37,323 nucleotides of DNA from Gammaproteobacteria bacterium (GCA_011390365.1 JAABSM010000034.1:1-37323), one strand, 5' to 3'. Counted from the stretch's first letter, positions 15,433-26,608 are shown. A program made the numbers and translations. Notes: generated by a model from the letters alone, not told the origin.

Positions 15433-16167
15433 ATGACCGCTCCCGCCTATCGACGTATTCTGCTCAAACTCAGCGGCGAGGCGCTGATGGGCGATGAGGC
15501 CTTTGGCATCTCGCCGCCGGTCATCGCCCGCTACGCCGCCGATATCAAGTCCCTGCATGACGCGGGCGTGCAGCTGGCGTTGGTCATCGGGGGCGGCAAC
15601 ATCTTTCGCGGCGCCGGCCTCGCCAGCGGCGGCATCGATCGCGTCGCCGCCGATCAGATGGGCATGCTGGCGACGGTGATGAACGGCATCGCCATGGCCG
15701 ATGCCCTCAGGCAGGCGGGGCTGGGCGCCCGCGTCTTCTCCGCCCTGCCGCTGGGGCCGGTATGCGACTATTACACCCGTGACGAGGCGGTAGCCACCCT
15801 CGAACAGGGGCGGGTCGCGATCCTCGCGGCGGGCACCGGCAACCCCTTCTTTACCACCGATTCGGCGGCGAGTCTGCGCGCCATCGAGATCGGCGCGGAT
15901 CTGCTGATCAAGGCGACCAGGGTCAACGGCGTCTACTCGGCGGACCCCATGAAGGACGCGACGGCGGAGTTCTATCCGCGCTTGAGTTATGATCGGGCGA
16001 TTGCCGAACGCCTCGCCGTGATGGATACTACCGCATTGGTGTTGTGCCGGGACAACGGCATGCCGCTGCGGGTGATGAACGTCAACGAAGCCGGCGCGTT
16101 GCTGGCGCTGGTGCGGGGCGAGCCGATCGGCTCATTGGTGGAGAGTGTCGAGGAGAGCGGAAAATGA
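15433..16167 (+). CDS. pyrH: UMP kinase
   Basis: Hexameric UMP kinase (244 residues) that makes UDP from UMP and ATP in pyrimidine nucleotide synthesis. Family blocks include [15 protein letters not shown] at the start, the glycine-rich [13 protein letters not shown], the [11 protein letters not shown] helix and [13 protein letters not shown]. It starts three bases after tsf, using a GGAGG box inside the tsf end. Its stop overlaps the frr start (ATGA), pointing to translational coupling. Confidence 0.97.
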   Translation: MTAPAYRRILLKLSGEALMGDEAFGISPPVIARYAADIKSLHDAGVQLALVIGGGNIFRGAGLASGGIDRVAADQMGMLATVMNGIAMADALRQAGLGARVFSALPLGPVCDYYTRDEAVATLEQGRVAILAAGTGNPFFTTDSAASLRAIEIGADLLIKATRVNGVYSADPMKDATAEFYPRLSYDRAIAERLAVMDTTALVLCRDNGMPLRVMNVNEAGALLALVRGEPIGSLVESVEESGK

Positions 16168-16721
16168 TCGATGACATCAAGAAGGATGCGGCGGATCGCA
16201 TGGGCAAGAGTATCGAGGCCCTGAAGACCGAACTGGCCAAGCTGCGAACCGGTCGCGCCCATCCCAGCCTGCTGGATCACATCCAGGTGAGCTATTACGG
16301 CTCCGATGTGCCCCTCAATCAGGTGGCCAACGTCTCCGTCGAGGATGGTCGCACCCTGTCGATCACCCCCTGGGAACAGAGCATGGTGGGGCCGGTTGAG
16401 AAGGCGATCATGAATTCGGATCTGGGTCTCAACCCCAATACCGCCGGTACCGTGATTCGGGTGCCCATGCCGCCGCTGACCGAGGAGCGGCGTCGCGACC
16501 TGACCAAGGTGGTGCGCGCCGAGGGCGAGCAGTCCAAGGTGGCGATTCGCAACATCCGGCGCGACGCCAACGGCGACCTCAAGGGGCTGGTCAAGGAGAA
16601 GCTGATCTCCGAGGATGACGAACGCCGCGGCCAGGAGATCATCCAGAAGCTGACCGACCAGCACGTCAAGGAGATCGACGATCTGGTGCAGGCCAAGGAA
16701 GCGGATCTGATGGAGATCTGA
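16164..16721 (+). CDS. frr: Ribosome recycling factor
   Basis: Splits post-termination 70S complexes together with EF-G. The 185-residue product has the exact family length and motifs: [22 protein letters not shown], the hinge-region [13 protein letters not shown] and [12 protein letters not shown]. The ATG at 16164 overlaps the pyrH stop by four bases; the longer frame upstream lies inside pyrH and is discarded. Confidence 0.98.
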   Translation: MIDDIKKDAADRMGKSIEALKTELAKLRTGRAHPSLLDHIQVSYYGSDVPLNQVANVSVEDGRTLSITPWEQSMVGPVEKAIMNSDLGLNPNTAGTVIRVPMPPLTEERRRDLTKVVRAEGEQSKVAIRNIRRDANGDLKGLVKEKLISEDDERRGQEIIQKLTDQHVKEIDDLVQAKEADLMEI

Positions 16722-16861
16722 TTCGGGCCGCCAGGCCTTCTCCCTCCCCGTCACGATTCTGTTGCCAAGCGAGTTCCAATGCCGACCTTTGCCTCTCCCC
16801 CTTCGATGATGCGTTTCCGCACCGCCCCGGCGCGGACGGCCAACGCGGAGGGGCGGGCGCG

Positions 16862-17650
16862 ATGAGCGGCGCGGATCAAGGAGACCCGGCGGTCATCCTG
16901 GAGGACCGGCCGATTCCCCGGCATATCGCCATCATCATGGATGGCAATGGTCGCTGGGCCAAGCAGCGCGGCAAGCCCCGCCACTTCGGCCATCGCGAAG
17001 GGGTCAAATCGGTGCGCCGGGTGGTCGAAGGGTGTCGCATCCTGGGGGTCGAGGTATTGACCCTGTTCGCCTTCAGCAGCGAGAACTGGAAACGCCCGCA
17101 ACAGGAGGTGGGGGTGTTGATGGATCTCTTCATGTCGGCGCTGCGCAAGGAGGTCAAGCGCCTCGATCGCAACAATGTGTCGTTGCGCGTGGTCGGCGAG
17201 CGGGGCGGTTTCTCCGAGAAACTGCAACGCCAGATCGGCGACGCCGAACGCGCCACCGCCGGCAATGACGGCATGGTGTTGCAGGTGGCGGCCAACTACG
17301 GCGGCCGCTGGGATATCGCCGAGGCGGCGCGCAAGCTGGCGCGCAGGGCGGCGGCGGGCGAGCTCTCGCCGGAGGCGATCGACGAGCAGGCGGTTAACGA
17401 CAATCTCTCCTCCCCCGACCTGCCCGACCCCGATCTCTTCATCCGCACCGGCGGCGAGTTGCGCATCAGCAACTTCCTGCTCTGGCAATGCGCCTATAGC
17501 GAACTCTACTTCACCCCCATGCTGTGGCCGGACTTCGACGAGGAGGCCCTGCATCGGGCGATCGCGGATTTCCAGCAGCGACAGCGCCGCTTCGGAAAGA
17601 CCGGTGAGCAGGTCGAGGGCGGTTCCGCTTCGACCCCGGCTCAGGGCTAG
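16862..17650 (+). CDS. uppS: Undecaprenyl diphosphate synthase
   Basis: cis-Prenyltransferase (262 residues, also ispU) that condenses eight isopentenyl diphosphates onto farnesyl diphosphate, making the C55 carrier for peptidoglycan and O-antigen. The catalytic [10 protein letters not shown] (Asp27), [20 protein letters not shown] and the C-terminal [15 protein letters not shown] and AYSELYF are all present. A 140-base gap without visible features separates it from frr. cdsA follows after two bases. Confidence 0.97.
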   Translation: MSGADQGDPAVILEDRPIPRHIAIIMDGNGRWAKQRGKPRHFGHREGVKSVRRVVEGCRILGVEVLTLFAFSSENWKRPQQEVGVLMDLFMSALRKEVKRLDRNNVSLRVVGERGGFSEKLQRQIGDAERATAGNDGMVLQVAANYGGRWDIAEAARKLARRAAAGELSPEAIDEQAVNDNLSSPDLPDPDLFIRTGGELRISNFLLWQCAYSELYFTPMLWPDFDEEALHRAIADFQQRQRRFGKTGEQVEGGSASTPAQG

Positions 17651-17652
17651 TC

Positions 17653-18480
17653 GTGACCCGGGATCGCATACTCACCGCGTTGTTGCTGATCCCGTTGGCG
17701 GTGGCCGCGATCCTGTTGTTGCCCACCCCGTGGCTGGCGGCGATTTTCGCCCTGTTCACGCTCATCGGCGGCTGGGAGTGGGGCCGCCTCGCGGGGATCG
17801 ACTCGCCTGTTGTTCGCGCGCTTTATGCGGCGTTGACTATCCCCCCCATGATCGCCGCTTACCTCTACCCCGAGCTGCTTGCGGGCGGATCGCTGGCCCT
17901 GTTTGGCCTCATCTCGGCGCTGTGGGCGCTGGTCGGCGTGTGGCTGCTGGTCCTGGTGAAGGGGCCGCTGGAGCCTCGCGGCGGGGGGGTGGCGATCAAG
18001 GCGCTGGCCGGGCTGGTGGTGTTACTGCCCGCGTGGTGGGCCTGCGTGCGCCTGCACGCCGCGGGGGAGGCGGGCGCTCCCCTGCTGCTGTTTCTGATGG
18101 TGCTGATCTGGGCCGGCGACAGCGCCGCCTATTTCGCGGGGCGGCGTTTCGGAGACCGGAAACTGGCGCCAGTGGTGAGCCCCGGCAAGAGTATCGAAGG
18201 CGCGCTGGGGGCGATGGTCGCGGCGGTGATATTGGCGTTGGCGTTAGCCTGGTGGCAGCCGGCGCTGGGCTTGTTCGCCGCGCTGCTGTTGTGCCTGGCG
18301 GTGATGGGGATCTCCATCGTCGGCGATCTGTTCGAGAGCTTCATGAAGCGCCGCGCGGGTCTCAAGGACAGCGGCAACCTCCTGCCGGGTCATGGCGGCG
18401 TGCTCGATCGTATCGACAGCCTCACCGCCGCCGCGCCGCTCTACCTGTTTTTGCTATTACTGCTGGGAGTGGTGCGATGA
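17653..18480 (+). CDS. cdsA: Phosphatidate cytidylyltransferase
   Basis: Integral inner-membrane enzyme (275 residues) making CDP-diacylglycerol from phosphatidate and CTP, the precursor of all phospholipids. At least seven hydrophobic helices and the family signature [20 protein letters not shown] followed by LDRID near residue 245 identify it. It starts with GTG, two bases after uppS, and its stop overlaps the dxr ATG by four bases. Confidence 0.96.
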   Translation: MTRDRILTALLLIPLAVAAILLLPTPWLAAIFALFTLIGGWEWGRLAGIDSPVVRALYAALTIPPMIAAYLYPELLAGGSLALFGLISALWALVGVWLLVLVKGPLEPRGGGVAIKALAGLVVLLPAWWACVRLHAAGEAGAPLLLFLMVLIWAGDSAAYFAGRRFGDRKLAPVVSPGKSIEGALGAMVAAVILALALAWWQPALGLFAALLLCLAVMGISIVGDLFESFMKRRAGLKDSGNLLPGHGGVLDRIDSLTAAAPLYLFLLLLLGVVR

Positions 18481-19661
18481 AACGCCTCGCCGTTCTCGGC
18501 TCCACCGGCTCGATCGGCCGCAGTACCCTCGACGTGGTGGCGCGCCACCCCGCGCGTTATGGCGTCTTCGCCCTTACCGCCAATCGGGACGTGATCGGCA
18601 TGCTGGAACAGTGCCGTCGTTTTCACCCCGAGCGGGCGGTGATGGCGGATGCGGCGGCCGCCGACGCCCTGCGCATCCAGGTGCGGGAGGCGGGCCTGGC
18701 GATCAAGGTGGACGCCGGCCCTGAGGCGGTGGCGGAGGTGGCGGCGGCGGATGGCGTGGACCTGGTGATGGCGGCGATCGTCGGCGCCGCCGGCTTGCTG
18801 CCGGCATTGGCGGCGGTGCGCGCCGGCAAGCGCCTGCTGCTCGCCAACAAGGAGGCGCTGGTGGTCTCCGGTCCGTTGCTGCTGGAAGAGGCTCGGCGCA
18901 GCGGCGCGCGGATCCTGCCCATCGACAGCGAACACAACGCCATCTTCCAGTGCATGCCGGATATCGCCGAGGGGCATCTGGAGGAGAAGGGGGTCAGGCG
19001 CATCCTCCTGACCGCCTCCGGCGGCCCGTTTCGGACCACGCCGATCGAGGGGCTGGCGACGGTCACCCCGGAACAGGCCTGCGCCCACCCCAACTGGTCG
19101 ATGGGGCGCAAGATCTCGGTGGACTCCGCCACCATGATGAACAAGGGGCTGGAGGTGATCGAGGCCTGCCGGCTGTTTCACGCGCGCCCGGATCAGGTGG
19201 AGGTGGTGTTGCACCCGCAAAGCATCATCCACTCGCTGGTGGAGTATATCGACGGCTCGACCCTGGCCCAGTTGGGCAACCCGGACATGCGCACCCCCAT
19301 CGCCCACGCCCTGGCCTGGCCGGAGCGAGTCGTCTCCGGGGTGGCGGGGCTGGATCTGTTCCAGGTCGGGCGACTCGATTTCGAAAAGCCCGATCCCGCC
19401 CGCTTCCCCTGTCTCGGCCTGGCCTTCGAGGCGGTGCGGGTCGACGGTACCGCGCCGGCGATCCTCAACGCCGCCAACGAAGTGGCGGTCGCCGCCTTCC
19501 TTGATCGCCGCCTCCCCTTCATGTCGATCTCGCGGGTCATCGCCGCGACCATGGAACGGATCGCCGCCGAAGCGATCGAAGGGGTGGACCAACTGCTGGC
19601 GATCGATGCCGAGGCGCGGCGGGTCGCCGAGGGCATCATCCGGGACGCGCACTCCCCGTGA
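18477..19661 (+). CDS. dxr: 1-deoxy-D-xylulose 5-phosphate reductoisomerase
   Basis: NADPH-dependent enzyme (394 residues, also ispC) of the MEP isoprenoid pathway, converting DXP to MEP. The cofactor motif GSTGSIG is at 8-14, the metal ligands Asp150 and Glu152 lie in [11 protein letters not shown], and Glu226 lies in [11 protein letters not shown]. The ATG at 18477 overlaps the cdsA stop. The gene order uppS-cdsA-dxr places two isoprenoid genes around the phospholipid gene, as in Pseudomonas but not E. coli. A repeat-containing gap follows. Confidence 0.97.
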   Translation: MKRLAVLGSTGSIGRSTLDVVARHPARYGVFALTANRDVIGMLEQCRRFHPERAVMADAAAADALRIQVREAGLAIKVDAGPEAVAEVAAADGVDLVMAAIVGAAGLLPALAAVRAGKRLLLANKEALVVSGPLLLEEARRSGARILPIDSEHNAIFQCMPDIAEGHLEEKGVRRILLTASGGPFRTTPIEGLATVTPEQACAHPNWSMGRKISVDSATMMNKGLEVIEACRLFHARPDQVEVVLHPQSIIHSLVEYIDGSTLAQLGNPDMRTPIAHALAWPERVVSGVAGLDLFQVGRLDFEKPDPARFPCLGLAFEAVRVDGTAPAILNAANEVAVAAFLDRRLPFMSISRVIAATMERIAAEAIEGVDQLLAIDAEARRVAEGIIRDAHSP

Positions 19662-19673
19662 AGAGGGCAGTTC

Positions 19674-19799
19674 ACCACAGAGACACAGAGCGCACGGAGG
19701 GTTTTCTAATGGTCTGTCTTCGCGTCCGTGATTGGCATTCAGGTGGTTTCAGCGCTACAGCGGCCCGGTTTGTCCTCCGTGAACTCTGTGTCTCGGTGG
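19674..19799. repeat. CACAGAG-type inverted repeat between dxr and rseP
   Basis: ACCACAGAGACACAGAG begins 13 bases after the dxr stop (19674-19700 as the full arm). Its degenerate complement ends at 19799, 36 bases before rseP. The pair is separated by about 73 bases. This is the same family as at 11596, and it interrupts an otherwise compact gene run. Confidence 0.7.
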
Positions 19800-19835
19800 C
19801 TTCATCGAGCAATGCTGGATTGACGGATTGACGCG

Positions 19836-21203
19836 ATGATCTCTCTCCTTATCACTCTGCTCTCCTTCCTCGTCGTCATCGCGGTGCTGATCGCGGTGCA
19901 CGAGTTTGGCCACTTCTGGGTGGCGCGCAAATCCGGCGTCAAGGTGCTGCGCTTCTCCATCGGCTTCGGCAAGAGCCTGTGGCAACGCACCGGTAAGGTC
20001 GACGGCACCGAATACGTGGTCGCGGCGGTGCCCCTCGGCGGCTATGTCAAGATGCTCGACGAGGGCGAGGGGCCGGTTGACGAGAGCGAACGGCACCGCG
20101 CCTTCAATCGCCAATCCCTGGCGGTGCGCTCCGCGGTGGTGCTGGCGGGGCCGCTGGCCAATCTGATCTTCGCCGTGCTGGTGTTCTGGGTGGTCCTGGT
20201 GAGCGGCGATTACGGTATTCGCCCGGTAGTCGCCGCGGTCGAGCCCGGCACCCCCTTTGCCGAGGCCGGTTTTCGCGCCGGTGACGAGATCCTCGCCGTG
20301 GGTGAGCGGGAGACCCCGACTTGGGAGGGGGTGGTCCACGGCTTGCTGGAATCCCTGGATGAGGAGCGGGGCGTGTCGATCCGGGTCAGGGAGGAGGGTG
20401 GCATGATCGCCCGGCGGCTGCTTGCCAGCGAAGGCCTGATGGGACACCTGGAGGATACCGACCCCCTCGGCAGGCTCGGTATCACCCGCGGCCCGCTTCT
20501 GCCGGCGCTGATCGGCGAGGTGGTGGCGGGCGAGGCCGCGGCGGCGGCCGGGATGCGCCCGGGGGATCTGGTGGTCGCAGCGAACGGCGACAAGGTCGCC
20601 GGCTGGAGCGAACTGGTGGCGTTCATCCGCGAACGACCGGGACAACAGGTGGAGCTGACCATCGAGCGCGATGGCGAGACCCGGGTTCTGCCCGTGGTGC
20701 TGGGGAGTCGCGGTGACGAGGGGGAAGGGGTGGGGCGCATCGGCGCCGGGGTTCAGGTTCCCGACGGTTTTTTCGAGCGTTACCGGGTAGTGGTGCGGGA
20801 GGGCCCTTTCGAGGCGGTGGGGTCGGCGATCGACAAGACCTACAGCATGGCCGCGCTGATGCTGGATATGCTCTGGCGGATGGTGGTCGGGGAGGCCTCG
20901 GTGGAGAAGAATCTGGGCAGCGTCATCTCCATCGCCAAGGCGGCCGGTCAATCCGCGGAGTATGGAATCGCGCCGTTTCTCAAGTTCCTCGCCCAGATCA
21001 GTATCGTGCTGGCGGTGATGAATCTGCTCCCCATCCCGATGCTGGACGGCGGCCACCTGATGTTCTATCTCGTCGAGGCGGTGCGCGGAAAGCCCCTCTC
21101 CGCCGAGGCCCAGGAGCGTTTCAACCGGGTCGGACTGGCGCTGTTGCTGACCCTGATCACCTTTGCGCTCTATCTTGACCTGATTCGCCTGTTGGGGTCT
21201 TGA
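19836..21203 (+). CDS. rseP: Site-2 intramembrane zinc protease RseP
   Basis: Inner-membrane metalloprotease (455 residues) that cleaves RseA after DegS to release sigma-E under envelope stress. The zinc motif HEFGH is at 22-26 in the first helix and the third ligand Asp404 is in LLPIPMLDGGH. Two PDZ domains occupy roughly residues 110-190 and 205-290. The final helix ends LYLDLIRLLGS. The stop codon lies inside the first copy of a 25-bp tandem repeat that continues into the intergenic region. In E. coli the neighbouring bamA and skp genes belong to the regulon controlled by this protease. Confidence 0.96.
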   Translation: MISLLITLLSFLVVIAVLIAVHEFGHFWVARKSGVKVLRFSIGFGKSLWQRTGKVDGTEYVVAAVPLGGYVKMLDEGEGPVDESERHRAFNRQSLAVRSAVVLAGPLANLIFAVLVFWVVLVSGDYGIRPVVAAVEPGTPFAEAGFRAGDEILAVGERETPTWEGVVHGLLESLDEERGVSIRVREEGGMIARRLLASEGLMGHLEDTDPLGRLGITRGPLLPALIGEVVAGEAAAAAGMRPGDLVVAANGDKVAGWSELVAFIRERPGQQVELTIERDGETRVLPVVLGSRGDEGEGVGRIGAGVQVPDGFFERYRVVVREGPFEAVGSAIDKTYSMAALMLDMLWRMVVGEASVEKNLGSVISIAKAAGQSAEYGIAPFLKFLAQISIVLAVMNLLPIPMLDGGHLMFYLVEAVRGKPLSAEAQERFNRVGLALLLTLITFALYLDLIRLLGS

Positions 21204-21246
21204 TCAGATTCGCCTGTTGGGGTCTTGATCAGATTCGCCTGTTGGG
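21182..21246 (+). repeat. 25-bp tandem repeat (2.6 copies) across the rseP stop
   Basis: Two perfect 25-base units (21182-21206 and 21207-21231) are followed by 15 bases of a third. Copy 1 contains the last six rseP codons and its stop; the other copies are non-coding. The third copy ends inside the -35 box of the predicted bamA promoter. The unit is not a multiple of three, so an added or lost copy would fall after the stop and leave the protein unchanged. Confidence 0.9.
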
Positions 21247-21270
21247 CTTACCCGCCCGATCGATTATACT
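21242..21270 (+). promoter_or_regulatory. Predicted sigma-70 promoter of bamA
   Basis: TTGGGC (21242-21247) and TATACT (21265-21270) are 17 bases apart. The start would be near 21277, leaving about 150 leader bases before bamA. A sigma-E type promoter might be expected for this gene, but I saw no clear GAACTT/TCTGA pair in the gap. Confidence 0.6.
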
Positions 21271-21424
21271 AGGCGCGCACTGTTTTGCATGGATAGCCTG
21301 CGGACCTTGGGCGGACCTGGCGCACAGGTTTCGTCGGAAAAGGGGACGGAGCCGGCGGAACGCACTGGCAATTCGGTTAAAAGTGCGTTAAATTCAACAC
21401 ATAATAAGCCAAACCGAACAAATT

Positions 21425-23716
21425 ATGTTAATACGCCAAATGATCAGAACCACCGTCGGCGCCCTGATGCTGGGCCTCTCCATGGGCCTCCAGGCGGCCT
21501 CCTTCGTGGTAGAAGATATCCGGGTCGACGGGTTGCAACGCATCTCGCCGGGCACCGTCTTCAACTATCTCCCGGTCGCCGTCGGCGAGCGCATCGCCGA
21601 GGAACGCAGCGGCGAGATCATTCGCGCCCTCTACCAGACCGGCTTCTTCGATGATGTGGCGCTGGAGCGCCAGGGCGACGTGCTGGTGATCTCCGTACGC
21701 GAACGCCCCGCCATCGGCCAGATCGAGATCAAGGGCAACGAGGCGATCGGCGATCCCGAGTTGCTCGCCGCGTTGCGGGATATCGGCCTGTCGGAAGGCC
21801 GGGTCTTCAACCAATCGGTACTCGACAAGATGACCCAGGAGCTGCAGCGCCAGTACTTCAGTCAGGGCAAGTACGCGGTCGAGATCGCATCCGAGGTGAC
21901 GCCGCTGGAGCGCAACCGGGTCGCCATCAAGCTGGATATCGAAGAGGGCAAGACCGCCAAGATCCAGCGCATCAACATCGTTGGCAATGAACATTTCGAT
22001 GAGGACGAACTGCTCGACGAGTTTCAGCTCGGCGTGAAAGGGGCGCTGGACTTCTTTTCGCGCAAGGATCAGTACTCGCGGGCGAAGCTGGCCGCCGACC
22101 TGGAGACCCTGCGCTCCTTCTATCAGGACCGGGGTTACATCCACTTCAATATCGACTCCACTCAGGTCTCTATTACCCCCGACAAAGAGGGGATCTACGT
22201 CACCATCAACATCAGCGAGGGCGAGGTCTACAGCATCTCCGACATCCGTCTCGCCGGTGATCTGATCGCGGATCCGGAGGAGATCTACCCGCTGGTGGAG
22301 ATCGGGCGCGGCGACATCTTCTCCCGCAAGTCGGTGGTGGCGACCTCGGAGAAGATCACCGGTCTGCTGGGTAACAAGGGCTACGCCTTCGCCAACGTCA
22401 ACAGCATTCCGGAGATCGATGACAACGCCCGCGAGGTCGCGGTGACCTTCTTCGTCGATCCCGGCAAGCGCGCCTATGTGCGTCGCATCAACATCTCGGG
22501 CAACGACAACACCCGCGACGAGGTGCTGCGACGCGAGATGCGGCAGATGGAGTCCGCCTGGTTCTCCAACCGACTGGTGGCGCTCTCCCGGGAGCGGTTG
22601 CGTCGCCTCGGCTACTTCCAGGATGTCGCCATCGAGACCCCGGCGGTACCGGGATCCACCGATCAGATCGACGTCAATGTGGTGGTCACCGAGAAGCCCG
22701 CCGGCAACCTGATGGCGGGCGTGGGTTTCTCCCAGTCCGACGGCCTGATCCTCAACGCCAGCATCGCCCAGAACAACTTCATGGGCACCGGCAAGCAGGT
22801 CAGTTTCGCCTTCAACAACAGCTCCTCCCAGACCGAGTATCGGCTCGCCTACAACAATCCTTACTACACCATCGACGGGGTGAGTCGCGGCTTCGATATC
22901 AGCTACCGCTCCATCGACTTCTCCGAGAACGACACCGCCAACTATGTCACCGACGAGCTGGTCGGGCAGGTCAATTTCGGCGTTCCGATCAACGAGCACG
23001 ATCGCATCCGTTTCGACCTGAGCGTCAAGAATACCGACTTCAAGGTCGGCAACAACCCCTCCCGGGAGGTGCTGGACTTCGCCGAAACCAATGGCGACAA
23101 CTTTCTGGACTACATCCTCGGCGTGAGCTGGATTAACGACACCCGGGATTCCGCGGTGTTCCCCAAAAAGGGCGGCTTGCAGCGCCTGTCCCTGGAGGCG
23201 AGCTTCCCCGGCAGCGACCTGACCTACTACAAGGCGGGCTACAAGAACCGCCACTACTTTCCGCTCACCGATGACCTTACCTTTTCGCTCAATGGCGAAC
23301 TGGGTTATGGAGAGGCCTACGGCGATCTGGAGAAAATACCCTTTTTCGAAAACTACTTCGCCGGCGGTATCCGCTCGGTACGCGGCTACAAGTCCTACAG
23401 TATCGGTCCCCGCGACTCCCAGAACGACCCCCTTGGCGCCAACATGAAGGCGGTGGGCAATATGGAGCTCTTCTTCCCGCCGCCGCTGGGCGGCGTCGAG
23501 AGCACCGTGCGCCTGGGCGCCTTCGTCGACGGCGGCGCGGTGTTCGATTCCGACAATGGCGGCTTCGACTCGGAGGAGTTGCGCTACTCCGCCGGTCTCT
23601 CCATGGTGTGGATGTCGCCGGTGGGTGTGCTGGGGCTGGTATTCGCCGAGCCGTTGAACGAAAAGGCAGGGGATGAGATCGAGACCTTCCAGTTCACCTT
23701 CGGTTCCACTTTCTAG
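21425..23716 (+). CDS. bamA: Outer-membrane protein assembly factor BamA
   Basis: Central Omp85 component of the BAM complex, inserting beta-barrel proteins into the outer membrane (763 residues). A signal peptide ends near residue 24 (SMGLQA). Five POTRA domains span about 26-430; POTRA 1 starts [14 protein letters not shown]. The C-terminal 16-strand barrel carries the conserved RSVRGY at 650-655 and ends in the terminal phenylalanine of outer-membrane proteins (FTFGSTF). No clear ribosome binding site precedes the ATG at 21425, and a second ATG five codons in is possible. skp follows, so the OMP chaperone and insertase are together. Confidence 0.97.
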   Translation: MLIRQMIRTTVGALMLGLSMGLQAASFVVEDIRVDGLQRISPGTVFNYLPVAVGERIAEERSGEIIRALYQTGFFDDVALERQGDVLVISVRERPAIGQIEIKGNEAIGDPELLAALRDIGLSEGRVFNQSVLDKMTQELQRQYFSQGKYAVEIASEVTPLERNRVAIKLDIEEGKTAKIQRINIVGNEHFDEDELLDEFQLGVKGALDFFSRKDQYSRAKLAADLETLRSFYQDRGYIHFNIDSTQVSITPDKEGIYVTINISEGEVYSISDIRLAGDLIADPEEIYPLVEIGRGDIFSRKSVVATSEKITGLLGNKGYAFANVNSIPEIDDNAREVAVTFFVDPGKRAYVRRINISGNDNTRDEVLRREMRQMESAWFSNRLVALSRERLRRLGYFQDVAIETPAVPGSTDQIDVNVVVTEKPAGNLMAGVGFSQSDGLILNASIAQNNFMGTGKQVSFAFNNSSSQTEYRLAYNNPYYTIDGVSRGFDISYRSIDFSENDTANYVTDELVGQVNFGVPINEHDRIRFDLSVKNTDFKVGNNPSREVLDFAETNGDNFLDYILGVSWINDTRDSAVFPKKGGLQRLSLEASFPGSDLTYYKAGYKNRHYFPLTDDLTFSLNGELGYGEAYGDLEKIPFFENYFAGGIRSVRGYKSYSIGPRDSQNDPLGANMKAVGNMELFFPPPLGGVESTVRLGAFVDGGAVFDSDNGGFDSEELRYSAGLSMVWMSPVGVLGLVFAEPLNEKAGDEIETFQFTFGSTF

Positions 23717-23769
23717 GGAGGCGTGCCGCTTCCACGGTTGAATCATCGTTCCGAAAGCGCGGGAGAGAG

Positions 23770-24297
23770 ATGCTGATGCAGAAATTGAAGGGTGTATGGT
23801 TAGCGCTGGCGTTTGGCTTGCTTTGCGCGGGTCCGGCTGTCGCGGAACACCGGGTCGCCTATGTGGACGCCGACAAGGTGGTCAAGAACTCGCCTCAGTT
23901 CGAAGAGGTCGTGGAGGGCCTGGAACGGGAGTTCGATCGCCGCAAGGAGGAGTTGCGGGTCAAGCGGGAGCAGCTCAAGCAGCTCGAAGACAAGCTCAAT
24001 CGGGATGGCGCGGTGATGAGCGCCAACGAGATCCGCAAGCTGGAGCAGGATATCCGCTCCCATCAGCGCAAGCTCAAGAACGCCGTCGACGAGGTAGACG
24101 AAGACATGAGCCTGCGTCGCAACGAGGCCCTCAATCGGCTGCTGCGTCAGGTCCAGGAGGTGGTGCGCGAAGTAGGGCGTGAAGAGAAGCTGGACATGAT
24201 CTTCTCCACCGGGGTGGCCTACTTCAGCGAGGAGGTGGACATCTCCGACAAGGTGCTGTTGCGTCTGCGCGAGAAGTACCAGCAAAAGAATCAATAG
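23770..24297 (+). CDS. skp: Periplasmic chaperone Skp/OmpH
   Basis: Trimeric periplasmic chaperone (175 residues) that carries unfolded outer-membrane proteins to BamA. A signal peptide ends at GPAVA. The mature protein begins HRVAYVDADKVVKNSPQ, followed by about 90 residues of charged helix (the tentacle arms) and a C-terminal LDMIFSTGVAYFSEEVDIS strand that closes the trimer body. GGGAG lies four bases before the first ATG; the second ATG two codons on is equally possible. Confidence 0.95.
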   Translation: MLMQKLKGVWLALAFGLLCAGPAVAEHRVAYVDADKVVKNSPQFEEVVEGLEREFDRRKEELRVKREQLKQLEDKLNRDGAVMSANEIRKLEQDIRSHQRKLKNAVDEVDEDMSLRRNEALNRLLRQVQEVVREVGREEKLDMIFSTGVAYFSEEVDISDKVLLRLREKYQQKNQ

Positions 24298-24321
24298 TCG
24301 GAAGGTACGGGTTGGCGGGTG

Positions 24322-25359
24322 ATGGTTCGGCTGGGATGGATTGCGCAACAGAGCGGCGCGGAGCTGCATGGCGACGGTGAGATCCCGGTCAGCCGAATCG
24401 ATACGCTGGTGGACGCGGACGCCAGCGCCATCTCCTTCCTGACCAATCCCCATTACAAGAAGCATCTGGCCGAGACGCGGGCGGGGGCGGTCATTCTGGC
24501 CCGTGAACACCTCGATGATTGCCCATGCGCCGCGCTGCTTACCGATGACCCGCAGCTCTGCTATGCCCGGGTCGCCGCGCTGCTTGCCCCCAGTGACGAA
24601 TTCACCCCGGGTCGGCATGACTCCGCGGTGGTGGATGCGGATGCAACGGTGGATGCCAGCGCCTGGATTGGTCCCACCGCGGTCATCGAAGCGGGGGCGA
24701 TCATCGGCCCGGGGGTATTCGTCGGACCGGGTTGCGTGGTGGCCAGGGGCGCGCGAGTCGGCGCCGGTAGTCGGCTGGTGTCGCGGGTGACCCTGTGCCA
24801 CGATGTGGTGATCGGCGAACGGGTGCTGATCCACCCGGGCGCGGTGATCGGCGCCGATGGTTTCGGGCTGGCGCGCGCCGCCGAGGGATGGCAGAAGATC
24901 CCCCAACTGGGGACCGTGCGCATCGGCGACGACGTGGAGATCGGCGCCAACACCACCATCGACCGTGGCGCGATCCGCGACACCATCATCGAACGCGGGG
25001 CCAAGCTGGATAACCAGATACAGATCGCCCATAACGTGCGCATCGGCGAACATACCGCCATCGCCGCCTGTGTCGGGATCTCCGGCTCCACCACCGTGGG
25101 CAGGAACTGCACCCTCGGCGGGGGCGTGGGCCTGGCGGGACACCTCGAATTCGGCGACAACACCCATTTTACGGGCCAGTCCCTGGTTACCCGCTCCTTC
25201 AGCGAACCGGGACTCTACAGCGGCAACATGCCGGCCCTGCCCAACCGGGAGTGGCGCAAGGCAGTGGCGCGCTTTCGCCACCTCGACGAAATGGCGCGCA
25301 AGGTCAATCGACTGGAACGCGAGATCCAGGAACTACAGCGGCGGACCAAGGGCGACTGA
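24322..25359 (+). CDS. lpxD: UDP-3-O-acylglucosamine N-acyltransferase
   Basis: Third enzyme of lipid A synthesis; it adds a hydroxyacyl chain from acyl-ACP to the 2-amino group (345 residues). An N-terminal uridine-binding domain (to about 105) is followed by a left-handed beta-helix of hexapeptide repeats. [20 protein letters not shown] and the active-site IAHNVRIGE identify LpxD rather than LpxA. The C-terminal helix [10 protein letters not shown] is the ACP-binding extension. I chose the ATG at 24322; a GTG immediately before it is also in frame. Confidence 0.96.
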   Translation: MVRLGWIAQQSGAELHGDGEIPVSRIDTLVDADASAISFLTNPHYKKHLAETRAGAVILAREHLDDCPCAALLTDDPQLCYARVAALLAPSDEFTPGRHDSAVVDADATVDASAWIGPTAVIEAGAIIGPGVFVGPGCVVARGARVGAGSRLVSRVTLCHDVVIGERVLIHPGAVIGADGFGLARAAEGWQKIPQLGTVRIGDDVEIGANTTIDRGAIRDTIIERGAKLDNQIQIAHNVRIGEHTAIAACVGISGSTTVGRNCTLGGGVGLAGHLEFGDNTHFTGQSLVTRSFSEPGLYSGNMPALPNREWRKAVARFRHLDEMARKVNRLEREIQELQRRTKGD

Positions 25360-25391
25360 AAGGGGCCGAACATCATGCCGGAGGGCGCAAA

Positions 25392-25841
25392 TTGCAAAGT
25401 ATGGATATCAACAAGATTCTTTCCCTGTTGCCGCATCGCTACCCGTTCCTGTTGGTGGACCGGGTACTGGAATTCGAAAAGGACGAACGGCTGCTGGCGA
25501 TCAAGAACGTTACCTACAACGAGCCCTTCTTTAATGGCCACTTTCCCATCAAGCCGGTGATGCCGGGGGTGCTGATCGTGGAGGCGATGGCCCAGGCCAC
25601 CGGCCTGCTGGCGATGGAGTCCAACCCGGACTCGGTCAACGAGAGCACCATCTACCTCTTCGTTGGCATCGACAACGCCCGCTTCAAGCGACCGGTAGAG
25701 CCCGGTGACCAATTGCTGATCGAGGCCAGACTGGAAAAACTCAAGCGCGGGATTGGCATCTTCTCGTGCAGCGCCAAGGTCGATGGCAAGATCGCCGCCA
25801 CCGCCGATATCATGTGTACCGCCAGGGATATCACCGCGTGA
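25392..25841 (+). CDS. fabZ: 3-hydroxyacyl-ACP dehydratase FabZ
   Basis: Dehydrates 3-hydroxyacyl-ACP in fatty-acid elongation and competes with LpxA and LpxD for hydroxyacyl-ACP. The hot-dog fold is recognised by [14 protein letters not shown] and the active-site [21 protein letters not shown] (His50 and Glu64 in this numbering). GGAGG at 25380-25384 is seven bases before a TTG at 25392 but 16 bases before the ATG at 25401, so TTG is the better-supported start, adding three residues (149 total). Its stop overlaps the lpxA GTG. Confidence 0.95.
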   Translation: MQSMDINKILSLLPHRYPFLLVDRVLEFEKDERLLAIKNVTYNEPFFNGHFPIKPVMPGVLIVEAMAQATGLLAMESNPDSVNESTIYLFVGIDNARFKRPVEPGDQLLIEARLEKLKRGIGIFSCSAKVDGKIAATADIMCTARDITA

Positions 25842-26608
25842 TCGACGAGCGTGCGGTTATCGACCCCTCGGCGGAACTGGACGAAGGGGTCAAGGTTGGA
25901 CCCTTTACGGTGATCGGCGCCGGGGTGCGCATTGCCGCCGGTACCGAAATCGCCTCCCATGTGGTGATCAAGGGGCCTACTGACATTGGGCGGGATAACC
26001 GGATCTTTCCGTTCGCAACGGTGGGCGAGGATCCCCAGGACCTCAAATACGCCGGTGAAGAGACCCGCCTCGTCATCGGTGATCGCAACCGCATTCGGGA
26101 ATACGCCACCCTGCATCGGGGCACGGTCCAGGACGAGGGGATCACCCGGGTCGGCAGCGATAACCTCTTCATGGCCTACACCCACGTCGCCCATGACTGC
26201 CGTATCGCCGACAACTGCATCCTCTCCAACGGGGCGTCGCTGGCCGGTCATGCCTGGCTCGGGGAATGGGCCATCCTCGGCGGCTTCGTCGGCGTGCATC
26301 AATTCTGTCGCGTCGGCGCCCACTCCTTCACCGGCGCCGGGGCGATCCTGTTCAAGGACCTGCCCCCCTACGTCACCGCCGGCGGCACCCCGGTCGCGCC
26401 CCATGGCGTCAATCGCGAAGGCCTCAAGCGCAGAGGTTTCAGCGAACAGGCCATGACAAACATTCGCCGCGCCTACAAGGCCATCTACAAGCAGAACCTC
26501 AAGCTCGAGGAGGCGCTGGCGCGCATTCACGAGATGGCGAAAGAGACGCCGGAGGTAGGATTGATGGCGGAGTTCATCGAGGCCAGCGAGCGAAGCATTC
26601 TGCGCTGA
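25838..26608 (+). CDS. lpxA: UDP-N-acetylglucosamine acyltransferase
   Basis: First step of lipid A synthesis: transfers 3-hydroxyacyl from ACP to UDP-GlcNAc (256 residues). The beta-helix of hexapeptide repeats carries the catalytic histidine in [20 protein letters not shown] (His119 here). [13 protein letters not shown] and the helical C-terminus are diagnostic for LpxA. The start is GTG at 25838, overlapping the fabZ stop; longer frames lie inside fabZ. A REP-type palindrome follows the stop. Confidence 0.95.
   Translation: MIDERAVIDPSAELDEGVKVGPFTVIGAGVRIAAGTEIASHVVIKGPTDIGRDNRIFPFATVGEDPQDLKYAGEETRLVIGDRNRIREYATLHRGTVQDEGITRVGSDNLFMAYTHVAHDCRIADNCILSNGASLAGHAWLGEWAILGGFVGVHQFCRVGAHSFTGAGAILFKDLPPYVTAGGTPVAPHGVNREGLKRRGFSEQAMTNIRRAYKAIYKQNLKLEEALARIHEMAKETPEVGLMAEFIEASERSILR

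Noticed and set aside
17175-18476. Extension of the dxr frame to 828 residues through uppS and cdsA
   Set aside because: The first 434 residues are out-of-frame translations of uppS and cdsA; Dxr starts at the ATG overlapping the cdsA stop.
21428-23746. 772-residue frame antisense to bamA
   Set aside because: Low-complexity Gly/Val/Asp-rich antisense translation of a high-GC gene, with no signal peptide, domains or ribosome binding site logic.
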